A DNA stretch of 64,000 nucleotides from JACVRW01 sp963835705 (GTDB taxonomy: Bacteria; Actinomycetota; Thermoleophilia; Solirubrobacterales; Thermoleophilaceae), in assembly GCA_963835705.1 (NCBI GenBank), contig CAWIGR010000011.1, positions 115,214 through 179,213 on the forward strand, in the 5' to 3' direction. The number at the start of each line of letters is the position of its first letter. Position 1 is the stretch's first letter. The notes beneath the pieces were generated by a model. It worked only from the letters and a program-made list of their open reading frames with translations, ran no database searches and was not told where the DNA came from. Of this stretch, positions 50,909-60,631 are shown piece after piece. The position numbers were made by a program, and so were the translations under genes.

Positions 50909-53900
50909 ATGGACTTCCGCATCCTTGGTCCGCTCGAGGCCCTCGACGAGGGCCGGGTGGTCAGCGCTGGGCGGGAGCAAGCAGCGGGCGCTGCTCGCCG
51001 TGTTCCTTCTGCACGCCAACGAGACGCTCGGCACCGAGCGGTTGATCGACGAGCTCTGGGGGGAGCGGGCGCCGGCCACCGCCGCCAAGACCGTGCAGGT
51101 CTACATCTCGCGGCTGCGCAAGGCGCTCGCGGGTGAGGAGGAGGACAACGGTTCGGTGTGCGTGGTCGCGACGCGCGAGCACGGCTACGAGCTGGAGCTC
51201 GATCCCGAGCACCTCGACGCGCAGTGCTTCGAACGCCTCGTCGCCGAGGGGAGAAGCGAGCTCGCCGCGGGCCGTCCCGAGCGGGCCGCCGCGGCGCTGG
51301 AGTCGGCGCTGTCGCTGTGGCGCGGTCCGGCCTTGGCGGACCTCGCCTACGAGCCGTTCGCACAGCGCGAGATCGCGCGGCTCGACGACCTTCGCGTCAC
51401 CGGTCACGAGCTGCTGATCGAGACGCGGCTGGCGCTCGGTGACCACGCCGAAGTGGTGGGACAGCTCGAGAAGCTGATCAGCGAGCATCCCTATCGGGAG
51501 AGCCTGCGGGCGCAGCTGATGCTGGCGCTCTATCGGTGCGAGCGGCAGGCCGATGCGCTGCAGGCCTTTCAGGACGCCCGGAGGACGCTGGTCGAGGAGC
51601 TGGGAATCGAGCCGGGCGAGCGCCTGCGCGAGCTCGAGCGGGCGGTACTCGCGCAGGACTCGAGCCTCCATCTGGTGGTGGCAGGCGAAACCGGCGGCGA
51701 CCGAGCATGCAGCCGAGGCCGCGCGCAGCGTGTTCGTGGGCCGCGAGCGCGAGCTGGCCGAGCTGAGCGGGGATCTAAATGACGCCTTCGCCGGCCGCGG
51801 GCGCCTGATCCTGCTCGCCGGAGAGCCCGGCATCGGCAAGAGCCGCCTCGCCGAGGAGCTGCTCGTACAGGCCAGGGCGCGCGAGGCGCGGGTGCTGGTC
51901 GGCCGCTGCTGGGAGGAGGGCGGCGCACCCGCATACTGGCCCTGGGTGCAGGCGCTGAGGCCCACCTTCGCGCGGAGGCGCCCGACGCTCTGCGGGCGCA
52001 GCTCGGCGCCGGGGCGGCCGATCTCGCCCGGTTCCTGCCCGATTTGCGCGCGCGTTTCCCCGATCTGCAGGAGCCGTCCGCGTCGGAGCCGGAAGCGGCT
52101 CGCTTCCGGCTCTTCGACGCCACGGCCGGCTTTCTGCGGAGAGCCTCCGAGAGCCGGCCGAGCGTGCTGTTCCTCGACGATCTGCACGCGGCCGATGCCG
52201 CGTCGCTGCTGCTGCTGCGATTTCTCGCCCGCCAGCTGGGCTCCAGCCGAATGCTGCTGCTCGGTGCCTACCGCGACGTCGACCCACTACCGCGGCAGCC
52301 GCTGACCGAGCTGCTGGCCGAAGTGGCCGGGAGCCGGGGACCCGCCGCCTCCCGCTCGGCGGGCTGAGCGAGGGCGAGGTGGCGGAGTATGTCGAGCTGA
52401 CGGCCCCGGCGATTGCGTCTGCGGACGTCGTTTCCGAGTTGAGTGATGAGACCGAGGGGAATCCGCTCTTCGTTGGCGAGATCGTCCGCCTGCTCTCCGT
52501 CGAGGGCGTCCGGTCCGAGGGTCTCGCAATCCCGCAGACCGTCCGCGACGTCATCGCCCGGCGGCTCACTCACCTCTCGGACGAGTGCAACCGGGTGCTG
52601 GCGCTCGCATCAGTGCTCGGCCGCGAGTTCCCCCTCGACGCGCTCGCTCGCCTCGCCGGGGTCTCGGCCGACGAGATGCTCGACGTGCTCGACGAGGCGA
52701 TGACCGCGCGCGTGTTGTCCGACGTCGCCGGCGCACCCGACCGCCTTCGCTTTGCGCACGTCCTCATCCGGGACACGCTCTACGAGGGGCTCACGACAGC
52801 CCGCCGCGTTCGACTGCACCACCAGGCAGCCGATGCGCTCGAAACGCTCCACGGCGAGGACCCGGGGCGCATTCCGCCGAGCTCGCCAGCCACTGCATGT
52901 CCGGACGCGACTTCCGCAGGGGACTCCGCTATGCGCGGCACGCCGGCGACCGGGCCGTGGCTGCGCTGGCCTACGAAGAGGCCGCTCGTCTCTACGAGGT
53001 CGCCATAGAGGCGGTCGAGCGGAGTTCGCCGGTCGATCTACCCTGTCGGTGCCGACTGCAGCTGGCATTGGGCGAGGCCCAAGCACGAGCCGGGATCACG
53101 GATGCGGCGCGGGAGACCTTCCTCGACGCGGCTGAGCTGGCGAGGAGGCTCCCCTTGCCGGAAGAGCTGGCTCGGGCCGCACTCGGCTACGGGGGCAGGT
53201 TCGCATACGCCCGAGCGGGCACGGACCGCCGGCTCGTTCCCCTCCTCGAAGCGGCACTGTCAGCGCTACAGGACGGTGACAGCGACCTGCGGGCGAAGCT
53301 CCTGGCGCGACTGGCGGGCGCGCTGCGCAGCGAGCCCTCGATGGAACGGAGGGCGGCGCTGAGCCGAGAAGCGATCCAGATGGGCCGGAGGCTCGCCGAT
53401 CCCGTGACGCTGGCCTACGCCCTGGAGAGCGCCTACGCGAGTGTCTCGCCGCGCGACGCCGAGGCATGGCTCACGATCGGGAACGAGCTCGTTCCGGTCG
53501 CCCGCGCGGCAGGGGACCGAGAACGCGAGTTCTTCGGCCACCAGCACGGCCTCGGGGCTCTGATGGTGTTGGGTGACATCGCCGCCGTCGATGCCCGGTT
53601 GGAGGCGATGGCCACCCTCGTCGAGGAGCTTCGCCAGCCCACGCTACGGCGCGCCCTGGCAGTAACGCGGACCATGCGAGCGTTGTTTGGCGGGCGCTTC
53701 CAAGAGGCCGAGGACCTCGTCGAGGAAGCGCTCCGGGCGGGCCCCGGCGCGGAGGGCCTGGACACGGGCTGGTTCTGGGTGGTGCGAGTCCAGGCCTGGG
53801 CGCTCGCGCGGGAACGGGGTCGGCTCCAGGAGTTGCGGCCCGACATCGAGCGGTTGGTCGACGAGTACCCCACGCTCTCATACCTCCACCCGATTCTGGC

Positions 53901-54420
53901 CAGCCTCTGCAGCGAGCTCGGGCTCGAAGCAGACGCGCGTGAAAAGTTCGAGGCGCTGGCGCGTCACGATTTCTCCGACCTTCCGTTCGACAGTGACTGG
54001 CTCTTCCAGATGAGCCTCCTGTCCCAGGTCTGCGCGTGGCTTGGCGACACCCGGCGTGCCGCGAAGCTGTACGAGCTGTTGTTGCCCTACGCCGGCTGCA
54101 GTGTCCTGGCATACCCGGAGCTCAGTCTCGGCTCAGCCTCGCGGTATCTGGGGCTGCTCGCGACAACGGTGTCGCGCTGGGAAGAGGCGGAGCGACACTT
54201 CGACGCAGCCATCGAAGTGCATGCCGAGATGGGCGCACGGCCTTGGCTCGGCCACACGCAGCATGACTACGCAAGCATGCTGCTGGCGCGCGACACGCCC
54301 AGGGACGGGGAGCGGGCGCTCGAGCTGATCGCCGAGGCCCGCGCGACCTACCTGGAGCTGGGCATGGAGAGCTGGGCGAAAGAGGCCTCGAGGTTGGAGC
54401 GAACCGCTTCGGGCCTCTAG
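50909..54420 (+). pseudogene. SARP/BTAD-AAA-TPR transcriptional regulator, five frameshifts
   Basis: A protein of about 1170 residues spread over several frames, with breaks near 50,970 (insertion), 51,685 (insertion), 51,960, 52,340 and 52,870 (deletions). Pieces in order: MDFRILGPLEALDEGRVVSA; a winged-helix DNA-binding domain and BTAD (HANETLGTERLIDELWGE, LVEELGIEPGERLRELERAV); an AAA/STAND ATPase with Walker A (LAGEPGIGKSRLAEELL) and Walker B (SVLFLDDLHAADA); then a long TPR-like region to 54420. No stop interrupts the correct frames, so this is either a full gene with assembly errors or a very young pseudogene. SARP regulators often switch on secondary metabolism or stress genes, but no biosynthetic cluster is adjacent. 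Confidence 0.75.
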
Positions 54421-54490
54421 ACCACCGCTGGCTGCAACTGGGCGCCAGAAGCTGTAGAAACGTAGGAGAGTGCGGACGGGAGCGGCAGCG

Positions 54491-56152
54491 ATGGAGCCCT
54501 ACTTCGATCTCGGCACCTACACGCGCGGGACGTCGACGGCCTCGACGAGCGCCCAGACGTGGTTCGACCGCGGACTGGTGTGGTCCTACGCGTTCCACCA
54601 CGAGGAGGCGATCCGGTGCTTCGAGCGCGCGCTCGAGCACGACCCCGGCTTCGCGCTGGCCCACTGGGGTATCGCCTACGCGATCGGGCCGAATTACAAC
54701 AAGCAGTGGGAGGCGTTCGACCCGGTCGACCTCGCGGCGTCGCTCGAGAAGGCGTGCGACGAGGTGGCGGCGGCGCGGGCGTGCGCGGACCGCGCCGCGC
54801 CGGTCGAGCGTGCGCTCGTCGAGGCGCTCGGGAGCCGCTACCAGGCCAACGACCCGTCGGCCGACCTCGTCGCTTGGAACGCTGACTACGCCGAGGCGAT
54901 GCGTGACGTGTATCGCGCGCATCCCGACGAGCTCGACGTCGCGGCGCTCTTCGCCGACGCCTTGATGAACCTCACGCCGTGGGCGCTGTGGGATCGCTAC
55001 ACGGGCCTGCCGTGCGAGGGTGCGGCGACGCTCGAGGCCAAGGAGGTGCTCGAGCGCGCGCTCGAGCGGCCCGGCGGCCGCACGCACCCCGGACTCGTGC
55101 ATCTCTACGTGCACCTGATGGAGATGTCGCCGTTTCCCGAGCAGGCGCTGCCGGTCGCCGACGAGCTGCGCTCGCTCGTCCCCGACGCCGGCCACCTCGT
55201 GCACATGCCGACGCACATCGACGTGCTGTGCGGCGACTACAAGAGCACGCTCGAGTCGAACCTGCGCGCGATCGAGGTCAACGAGAAGTACGTCGCGCGC
55301 GAGGGCCGGGTCGGGTTCTACGCGCTCTACCACGCGCACGACCGCCACTTCGCGATCTACGGGGCGATGTTCCTCGGCCTGTCGCAGGTCGCGCTGGGCG
55401 TCGCCGCCGACCTCGAGGCCTCGCTGCCCGAGGAGCTGCTGCGGATCGAGCAGCCGCCGATGGCCGACTACCTCGAGGCGTTCGTCCCCATGCGCCTGCA
55501 CGTGCTCATCCGCTTCGGGATGTGGGAGGACATCCTCGCGCTGCCGCTGCCCGGCGACCCCGAGCTCTACTGCACCACGACGGCGATGACGCATTACGCG
55601 CAGGGCGTCGCGTACGCGGCGACCGGGCGGATGGAGGAAGCCGAGGCGGCGCGCGACGCGTTCCTCGCCGCCGTCCAGCGCGTACCCGACTCGCGCTACC
55701 TGTTCAACAACACGTGCCAGGACATCCTCGCCGTCGCCGGGGCGATGCTCGACGGCGAGCTCGAGTACCGGCGCGGCCAGTTCGACGCGGCGTTCGAGCA
55801 CCTGCGCCGGGCGATCGCGCTCGACGACGCGCTGCCGTACGACGAGCCGTGGGGCTGGATGCAGCCCACGCGCCACGCCTACGGCGCGCTGCTGCTCGAG
55901 CAGGGTCGGGTCGAGGAGGCCGAGACCGTCTACGCCGAAGACCTGGGCTACGACCCGTCGATCCCGCGCTCGTCCTGGCACCCCGGGAACGTGTGGAGCC
56001 TGCACGGCTACCACGAGTGCCTCGTTCGGCTGGGGAAGCCCGAGCCGGCGCGGATCGTCAAGCAGCAGCTCGACGTCGCCCTCGCCCGCGCCGACGTCCC
56101 AATCAAGTCGTCATGCTTCTGCCGCATGACACACCACGCGGCAGCCGCCTAG
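54491..56152 (+). CDS. TPR-repeat protein
   Basis: A 553-residue soluble protein built of tetratricopeptide-like helices: AQTWFDRGLVWSYAFHHEEA and IRCFERALEHDPGFALAHWG (first TPR), ALPVADELRSLVPDAGHLVH, EAEAARDAFLAAVQRVPDSR and FDAAFEHLRRAIALDDALPY. HMPTHIDVLCGDYKS and GFYALYHAHDRHFAIYGAM are histidine-rich and well formed, suggesting a conserved family with possible metal binding. The ATG at 54491 is preferred to GTG 54470. It starts 70 bases after the SARP gene and may be regulated by it. Unlike that gene it is fully intact. Confidence 0.75.
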   Translation: MEPYFDLGTYTRGTSTASTSAQTWFDRGLVWSYAFHHEEAIRCFERALEHDPGFALAHWGIAYAIGPNYNKQWEAFDPVDLAASLEKACDEVAAARACADRAAPVERALVEALGSRYQANDPSADLVAWNADYAEAMRDVYRAHPDELDVAALFADALMNLTPWALWDRYTGLPCEGAATLEAKEVLERALERPGGRTHPGLVHLYVHLMEMSPFPEQALPVADELRSLVPDAGHLVHMPTHIDVLCGDYKSTLESNLRAIEVNEKYVAREGRVGFYALYHAHDRHFAIYGAMFLGLSQVALGVAADLEASLPEELLRIEQPPMADYLEAFVPMRLHVLIRFGMWEDILALPLPGDPELYCTTTAMTHYAQGVAYAATGRMEEAEAARDAFLAAVQRVPDSRYLFNNTCQDILAVAGAMLDGELEYRRGQFDAAFEHLRRAIALDDALPYDEPWGWMQPTRHAYGALLLEQGRVEEAETVYAEDLGYDPSIPRSSWHPGNVWSLHGYHECLVRLGKPEPARIVKQQLDVALARADVPIKSSCFCRMTHHAAAA

Positions 56153-56493
56153 ACGTAGATCCTGAGGACGTTGGCCATCAGGGGCTCCTTGGAGGAGGCA
56201 GCGGCCCGCGCGTGCGTGACGGTCCCGCCGCGCACCAGCACGGACATCCGCCAAGAGCCACCGAAGGCACCCTTCCCAGGGGAGCCAGCGTCTCCAGGCA
56301 ATTGATTCGGAGGCTCGGAGCTCGTCAACGCGGCACTCAGTTGGCGCTGCGCCAAGAGTGCTCCAACCACGCGGAGGCGCAAGGCGCCAGACGAGATCGA
56401 TTGGTCGATTTTCCCGCCTATAGTGGGTCAAATCGACCAATCGGCGCGTGAGGCGTCGTTCCGCTTCGCGCGAATAGCGGCCACACTGGGCGT
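56153..56493. other. Non-coding stretch without a clear gene
   Basis: I see no gene I can support here. A short minus-strand frame (56149-56382) ends SVLVRGGTVTHARA and could be the remnant of a lost gene, but it lacks a ribosome-binding site. ATCGATTGGTCGATTT near 56,397-56,412 and AAATCGACCAATCG near 56,429-56,442 form an inverted repeat (GATTGGTCGATTT with AAATCGACCAATC) around TCCCGCCTATAGTGGGTC. This may be an operator or a mobile-element end. Confidence 0.4.
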
Positions 56494-56621
56494 GTCCCCA
56501 ATTCGGGTCATTTCCGCGGAAGCGCCTGGTCTCGCGGAAGCGCCTGGTCTTCTTCCCGAGTACGGATGACGGCACGACCACGCCGGGGGTCCCCAATTTG
56601 GGTCGCTTCCGCGGAAGCGCC
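56494..56621 (+). repeat. Cluster of palindrome-bearing direct repeats
   Basis: A 33-base unit occurs at 56494-56526 and again at 56589-56621, in the same orientation and differing at three positions. Each has CCCAATT(C/T)GGG, itself a palindrome, followed by TTCCGCGGAA, another palindrome, and AGCGCC. Between them GCGGAAGCGCCTGGTCT is repeated in tandem (about 56516 and 56533). The origin is unknown. The arrangement is typical of dispersed intergenic repeats. Confidence 0.75.
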
Positions 56622-56626
56622 GGTGC

Positions 56627-56659
56627 GAGGGGCATCGGCGGTTGCGGCCGATGCCCCTC
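56627..56659. terminator. Perfect 13-bp hairpin
   Basis: GAGGGGCATCGGC (56627-56639) and GCCGATGCCCCTC (56647-56659) pair perfectly around a 7-base loop. It lies 52 bases beyond the stop of the minus-strand glyoxalase-fold gene (56712) and next to the repeat cluster, so it could end that transcript. Confidence 0.65.
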
Positions 56660-56711
56660 AGCGCAGGCTGGCCGGCCACTCGCGTCGCAGGGGCCGGGGC
56701 TTCCGGTCAGC

Positions 56712-57089
56712 TCAGGGCCGCTCCACCACCCTGACCGTGTTGCCGTCCGGGTCGGTGAAGGCGAACATCGGCGGCACGCCCTCTCCCATCCGGATGAGGT
56801 CCTCGCCGGCGTCCACTCCGCGGTCGGTCAGCGCCGCGTGGTCCGCCTCGGCGTCCGAGGTCGTGAGGCTCACGCGGGTGTCGTCGCCCTCGGGCATGGG
56901 GATGAGGGCGATCGAGGTCGCCGCGCCGGGCGGCGCCACCTCGAGCCAGCGCTCGCCGGGCGCGAACTCTCCGTCGATGCGCACCTCGAACCCGAGCGTG
57001 CCGGCGTAGAACCCCAGCGCCCGGTCCTGGTCGGTCACCGGGACGATCACGGTCCCGATCTCGGTGATGTTCATGGTCGCGTCTGTCAT
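56712..57089 (-). CDS. Glyoxalase/bleomycin-resistance fold protein
   Basis: A 125-residue protein of the vicinal oxygen chelate fold: IGTVIVPVTDQDRALGFYAG, LGFEVRIDGEFAPGERWLEV and MFAFTDPDGNTVRVVERP are the standard paired motifs. Metal-ligand positions appear reduced, with no His in the first strand, so it may be a ligand-binding or stress-related member rather than an active glyoxalase. Its ATG overlaps the stop of the SRPBCC gene by 4 bases. A two-gene operon is likely. Confidence 0.85.
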   Translation of the reverse strand: MTDATMNITEIGTVIVPVTDQDRALGFYAGTLGFEVRIDGEFAPGERWLEVAPPGAATSIALIPMPEGDDTRVSLTTSDAEADHAALTDRGVDAGEDLIRMGEGVPPMFAFTDPDGNTVRVVERP

Positions 57090-57753
57090 CGCTCCAGCTC
57101 CTCCTTCAGCGCCGTCACCCGCTCGCGCCAGTACGCCTTCATCCGCTCGGCCTCCTCGCCGTCGGCAAGCCGCACGTGCTGCAGCGCCATCGTGCTCTTG
57201 CTGCTCGCCCTTCGACGTCGAAGACGACCATCACGCGCGTCGCGCCGTCGCCCCAGTCGAAGCGGGCCGACTTCGGCCGGGTGGCCGTGCGCTCGCTGAG
57301 CTCGCCGTCGGGCAGCCAGCTCAGGCGCTGGGACTCGTCGACGACCGCGTCGAACAGCCGCTCCACCGGCACCGCCACGGTCCTCGTCGCGGAGACCGCG
57401 AAGCCCTGCTCGGTCTCGCCGACGGCACGCAGGCCGCGGGCGCGCTCGTAGCTCGACGTGATGGCCTGTGCGTCCCACACCAGCGGCTCGATTCCGAGCT
57501 GGTCGGCCACCCAGCGGGAGATCTCCCGGTGCGGGCGCTCCGCCGCGCCCCAGTCGTCGAGGAGGTCGAACCACTCCTCCCAGCCGCGTCCGGTCCTCTC
57601 CCGGATCCGCTCGTCCGAGGTCAGGAGCGGCGGCCGCTCGGCCGGCTTCGGCTCCTCGCCTGCCAGCAGCACTGCTCGGGCCGCCGTGTAGCTCTCGCCC
57701 GTCTTCTCCATCCTCGAGCGCACGAGGCGCTTGAAGGATCTCTGCCTGGTCAT
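57086..57753 (-). CDS. SRPBCC (START-like) protein, one frameshift
   Basis: The first part, MTRQRSFKRLVRSRMEKTGE, is a basic helical segment seen at the start of some actinobacterial SRPBCC proteins. About residues 55-120 form a further helical region, and about 120-215 the SRPBCC barrel: VSATRTVAVPVERLFDAVVD, LSWLPDGELSERTATRPKSA and FDWGDGATRVMVVFDVEG. The frame then breaks near 57,215, where one G seems missing. The other frame gives STMALQHVRLADGEEAERMK and the rest to the stop at 57086. AAGGAG precedes the ATG at 57753. Possibly involved in binding a hydrophobic ligand. Function unknown. Confidence 0.75.
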
Positions 57754-57966
57754 CTGGTGCTCCTTTTCGACAGGCGGGCCTCGCGACTCACGCTCACGGC
57801 GCCCCGCCGGAAAAGGGCAACTGACCGGCATCCCGAGAGCTCGAGCCCCCTTTGCCCCCGCTGGGCCGGCGGCGTGAGCGCCGGAACCGGGGGTTGGGCG
57901 CGGGACCGCGCCAACAGCATCCTATTTGAACGGTTGGACCGCGGCGCGCGGCGAAACTAACCACGC

Positions 57967-58013
57967 GGGTCCGTCACGTTGCGGCGGATATATCGCCGCT
58001 TTGTGACGGACCC
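57967..58013. repeat. 47-nt palindromic repeat, family P1, copy 3
   Basis: The most regular P1 copy: GGGTCCGTCAC, GTT, GCGGCG, loop GATATAT, CGCCGC, TTT, GTGACGGACCC. The outer 11-bp and inner 6-bp stems are perfect, and only the three-base joint is mismatched. It lies 10 bases downstream of the stop of the minus-strand DUF1707 gene (58024), where a terminator would be expected. Confidence 0.9.
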
Positions 58014-58023
58014 CCTCGGGACG

Positions 58024-58590
58024 TCAGCCCCGCTTCCGCTTCACGTCGGTGCCGCCCATGACCGAGTAGGCCCGCACGCGCACCACGGGCGCGCCCGGCG
58101 GAGGAGGCGGGTGTCCGTGAGCTGCAGGTCGTTCCCGCCCATGAAGGCGAAGCCGCTCAGCTCCACGTGAACGCCGTCGGGCACCACGATGTCCGAGCCG
58201 CCCATCAGCGAGAACACCTGGATCTCGGTCTCGGCGTCTCTCGACGACGGCGCCGGTCAGATCAAGATCCGCGCCGCCCATCACGTTCACGACCGTGCAG
58301 CGGGACGCGATCCGCCAGCGGCCCTTGTGGACGGCCCCTCCCATGATCCCGACCACCCAGCGTCGCGACTTGCCGGTGGGGAGCGGCTCGGCCCGGTGCT
58401 GCGGAAGGTCGCCGGTCAGCACCTCGAGCTCCTCGCGGGTCACCGCGCTCAAGGCTCGCTCGAGCCGCTCGGCAAGCTCCTCGAGTGCGAGCCTGCCCTC
58501 ACCAGCCGCCGTCTGCAGCCGAGCGACGACCGCCTCGCGCTCGGCGTCGGAGGCACGGATGGCCGGTGTCCCTGCGCCGGATTCGGACAT
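58024..58590 (-). CDS. DUF1707 protein with LiaF-like C-terminal domain, two frameshifts
   Basis: The N-terminal DUF1707 domain is clear (IRASDAEREAVVARLQTAAG, then GRLALEELAERLERALSAVT). A beta-rich domain follows, with the repeated pattern VVNVMGGADLDLTGAVVE, IQVFSLMGGSDIVVPDGV, LSGFAFMGGNDLQL and VRAYSVMGGTDVK. The second and third repeats lie in another frame, so indels near 58,245 and 58,105 are needed. The MGG(S/T/N)D repeats are like those of LiaF/cell-wall-active antibiotic response proteins. Diverges from leuB across 75 bases. Confidence 0.75.
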   Translation of the reverse strand: MSESGAGTPAIRASDAEREAVVARLQTAAGEGRLALEELAERLERALSAVTREELEVLTGDLPQHRAEPLPTGKSRRWVVGIMGGAVHKGRWRIASRCTVVNVMGGADLDLTGAVVERRRDRDPGVLADGRLGHRGARRRSRGAERLRLHGRERPAAHGHPPPPPGAPVVRVRAYSVMGGTDVKRKRG

Positions 58591-58665
58591 GCCCGAGGTC
58601 TACCAGAGCCGGCGAGCGGCGCCGCGGAGGCCGCAAGCGCGAGGAGGCCGGTACCGTGCCCGCGC

Positions 58666-59688
58666 ATGACGACAATCGTCCTCCTTCCGGGCGACGGCAT
58701 CGGCCCCGAGGTCATGGCGGCCGCGCGCCAGGTGCTTGCCGAGCTGGGTGACTTCGAGCTCGACGAGCGGCTCGCCGGCGGCGCCTCGATCGACGCGCAC
58801 GGCACCGCGCTGACCGACGAAGTGCTCGAGGCGTGCCGGAACGCAGACGCCGTGCTGCTCGCCGCCGTCGGCGGCCCGAAGTGGGACACCACCGACCCCG
58901 GCGCCCCCAGGCCCGAGCAGGGCCTCTTCCGTCTCCGCAAGGGCCTCGGGCTGTTCGCGAACCTGCGGCCGGTCCGGCCCAGCCCGGCGCTGCTCGACGC
59001 CAGCCCGCTCAAGCGCGACCGCATCGAGGGCACCGACCTGCTCGTGGTCCGCGAGCTGACCGGCGGCATCTACTTCGGCGACAGCGGCCTCGACGGAGAC
59101 ACCGCCCACGACACGTGCGTCTACTCCGAGGGCGAGATCGAGCGCATCGCCCGGGTGGCGTTCGACCTCGCCCGCCGGAAGGTGACGAGCGTGGACAAGG
59201 CGAACGTGCTCGAGACCTCGCGGCTCTGGCGGAAGGTCGTTACCCGGGTCGGCGAGCAGAACGACGCAACGCCCCTCGACCACCTGCTCGTGGACAACGC
59301 CGCCATGCAGCTCGTCTCCCGCCCCGCGGAGTTCGACGTGATCCTGACCGAGAACATGTTCGGGGACATCCTCAGCGACGAGGCCGCCATGCTCACCGGG
59401 TCGCTCGGGATGCTCCCGAGCGCCTCGCTCGGCGACGGCTCCGGGCCGGGCCTGTTCGAGCCCGTGCACGGATCGGCGCCGGACATCGCCGGCACGGGCA
59501 CCGCCAACCCCTTGGCGATGTTCGGCTCGGTTGCAATGATGCTTCGCCACGGACTCGCCATGGAGACGGAGGCGGCTGCCTTAGAATCGGCATTGGACAG
59601 CGCGCTCGAGGACGGCCTCCGCACCCCGGACCTTCAGGGCAACGCAACGACAGAGGCCGCCACCAGGGCGGTTCTCGCAAACCTCTAG
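58666..59688 (+). CDS. leuB: 3-Isopropylmalate dehydrogenase
   Basis: LeuB oxidises and decarboxylates 3-isopropylmalate with NAD. The same enzyme type can act on methylmalate in the citramalate route. The 340 residues show the start IVLLPGDGIGPEVMAAARQV, the substrate-binding arginines in LFANLRPVRP and VVRELTGGIYFG, the lysine in SVDKANVLETSRLW, VDNAAMQLV, the metal ligand stretch ENMFGDILSDEAAMLTGSLG and EPVHGSAPDIAGTGTANPLA. An earlier in-frame start at 58189 is antisense to DUF1707. First gene of leuB-ilvE-cimA. Confidence 0.95.
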   Translation: MTTIVLLPGDGIGPEVMAAARQVLAELGDFELDERLAGGASIDAHGTALTDEVLEACRNADAVLLAAVGGPKWDTTDPGAPRPEQGLFRLRKGLGLFANLRPVRPSPALLDASPLKRDRIEGTDLLVVRELTGGIYFGDSGLDGDTAHDTCVYSEGEIERIARVAFDLARRKVTSVDKANVLETSRLWRKVVTRVGEQNDATPLDHLLVDNAAMQLVSRPAEFDVILTENMFGDILSDEAAMLTGSLGMLPSASLGDGSGPGLFEPVHGSAPDIAGTGTANPLAMFGSVAMMLRHGLAMETEAAALESALDSALEDGLRTPDLQGNATTEAATRAVLANL

Positions 59689-59697
59689 GAGCAGTAC

Positions 59698-60630
59698 GTG
59701 AGCACCGCCGACCAGATCTGGCTGAACGGAGAGTTCGTCGCCTGGGAGGACGCGAAGGTACACGTACTCACGCACGCCATGCACTACGGCACGGGCGTGT
59801 TCGAGGGCATCCGCGCGTACGAGACCGAGCGCGGCACGGCGATCTTCCGCCACCGGGAGCACCTCGAGCGCCTGGAGGCGTCGGCCAAGCTCTACTACAT
59901 GGACCTGCCCTACTCGCGCGAGCAGATCAGGGAGGCCACGCACGAGCTGATCGCCCGCAACGGCTTCAAGAGCTGCTACGTCCGGCCGCTCGTATGGCGC
60001 GGCTACGGCCCGATGGGGCTCAACCCGCTCGACAACCCGGTGGAGGCCATGGTGGCCGTGTGGGAGTGGGGCGCCTACCTCGGCGAGGAGGGCAAGCGCA
60101 ACGGCGTCCGCGGGCGTGTGTCGTCGTACCGGCGGATCTCGGCCGACTCGCTGATCCCGCACTCGAAGGCCTGCGGCCAGTACCTCAACTCGGTGCTGGC
60201 GAAGATCGAGTCGCTCAAGGCGGGCTACGAGGAGGCGATCATGCTCGACGACAAGGGCTACGTCTGCGAGGGCAGCGGCGAGAACATCTTCGTCGTGAAG
60301 GACGGCGTGATCGGCACACCGCCCCAGTCCGCCGCGATCCTCGACGGGATCAACCGCAAGTCGTGCATGCAGATCGCGCTCGACCGCGGCTACGAGGTGG
60401 TCGAGCGCAACCTGGTGCGGGCCGAGCTGGCGCTGGCCGACGAGGTCTTCCTGACCGGCACTGCGGCCGAGCTGACCCCGCTCCGCGAGATCGACGACCT
60501 GCCGATCGGGGAGGGCGTGCCGGGCCCGGTCACCCGCGAGATCCAGGCCGCCTTCGACGACGCCCTGCACGGCCGCAGCCCGCAGTACGCGGACTGGCTC
60601 GACCTGGTGCCCGTCCCGTCCGGGACGTGA
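59698..60630 (+). CDS. ilvE: Branched-chain amino acid aminotransferase
   Basis: IlvE makes valine, leucine and isoleucine from their keto acids with glutamate. The fold type IV PLP enzyme has 310 residues: LTHAMHYGTGVFEGIRAY, YVRPLVWRGYGPMGLNP, the catalytic lysine in LIPHSKACGQYLNSVLAK, CEGSGENIFVV and DEVFLTGTAAELTPL. It has a GTG start 9 bases after leuB. cimA begins one base after its stop, and this clustering joins the leucine and isoleucine end steps. Confidence 0.95.
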   Translation: MSTADQIWLNGEFVAWEDAKVHVLTHAMHYGTGVFEGIRAYETERGTAIFRHREHLERLEASAKLYYMDLPYSREQIREATHELIARNGFKSCYVRPLVWRGYGPMGLNPLDNPVEAMVAVWEWGAYLGEEGKRNGVRGRVSSYRRISADSLIPHSKACGQYLNSVLAKIESLKAGYEEAIMLDDKGYVCEGSGENIFVVKDGVIGTPPQSAAILDGINRKSCMQIALDRGYEVVERNLVRAELALADEVFLTGTAAELTPLREIDDLPIGEGVPGPVTREIQAAFDDALHGRSPQYADWLDLVPVPSGT

Positions 60631-60631
60631 G

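Noticed and set aside
50909..56152. Secondary-metabolite gene cluster led by the SARP regulator
   Set aside because: No biosynthetic enzyme follows. The neighbours are a TPR protein, repeats, a glyoxalase-fold protein and an SRPBCC protein.
56494..56621. CRISPR array
   Set aside because: Only two full 33-base units with unequal, repeat-containing spacing and no cas gene. The units are palindromic and look like intergenic repeats.
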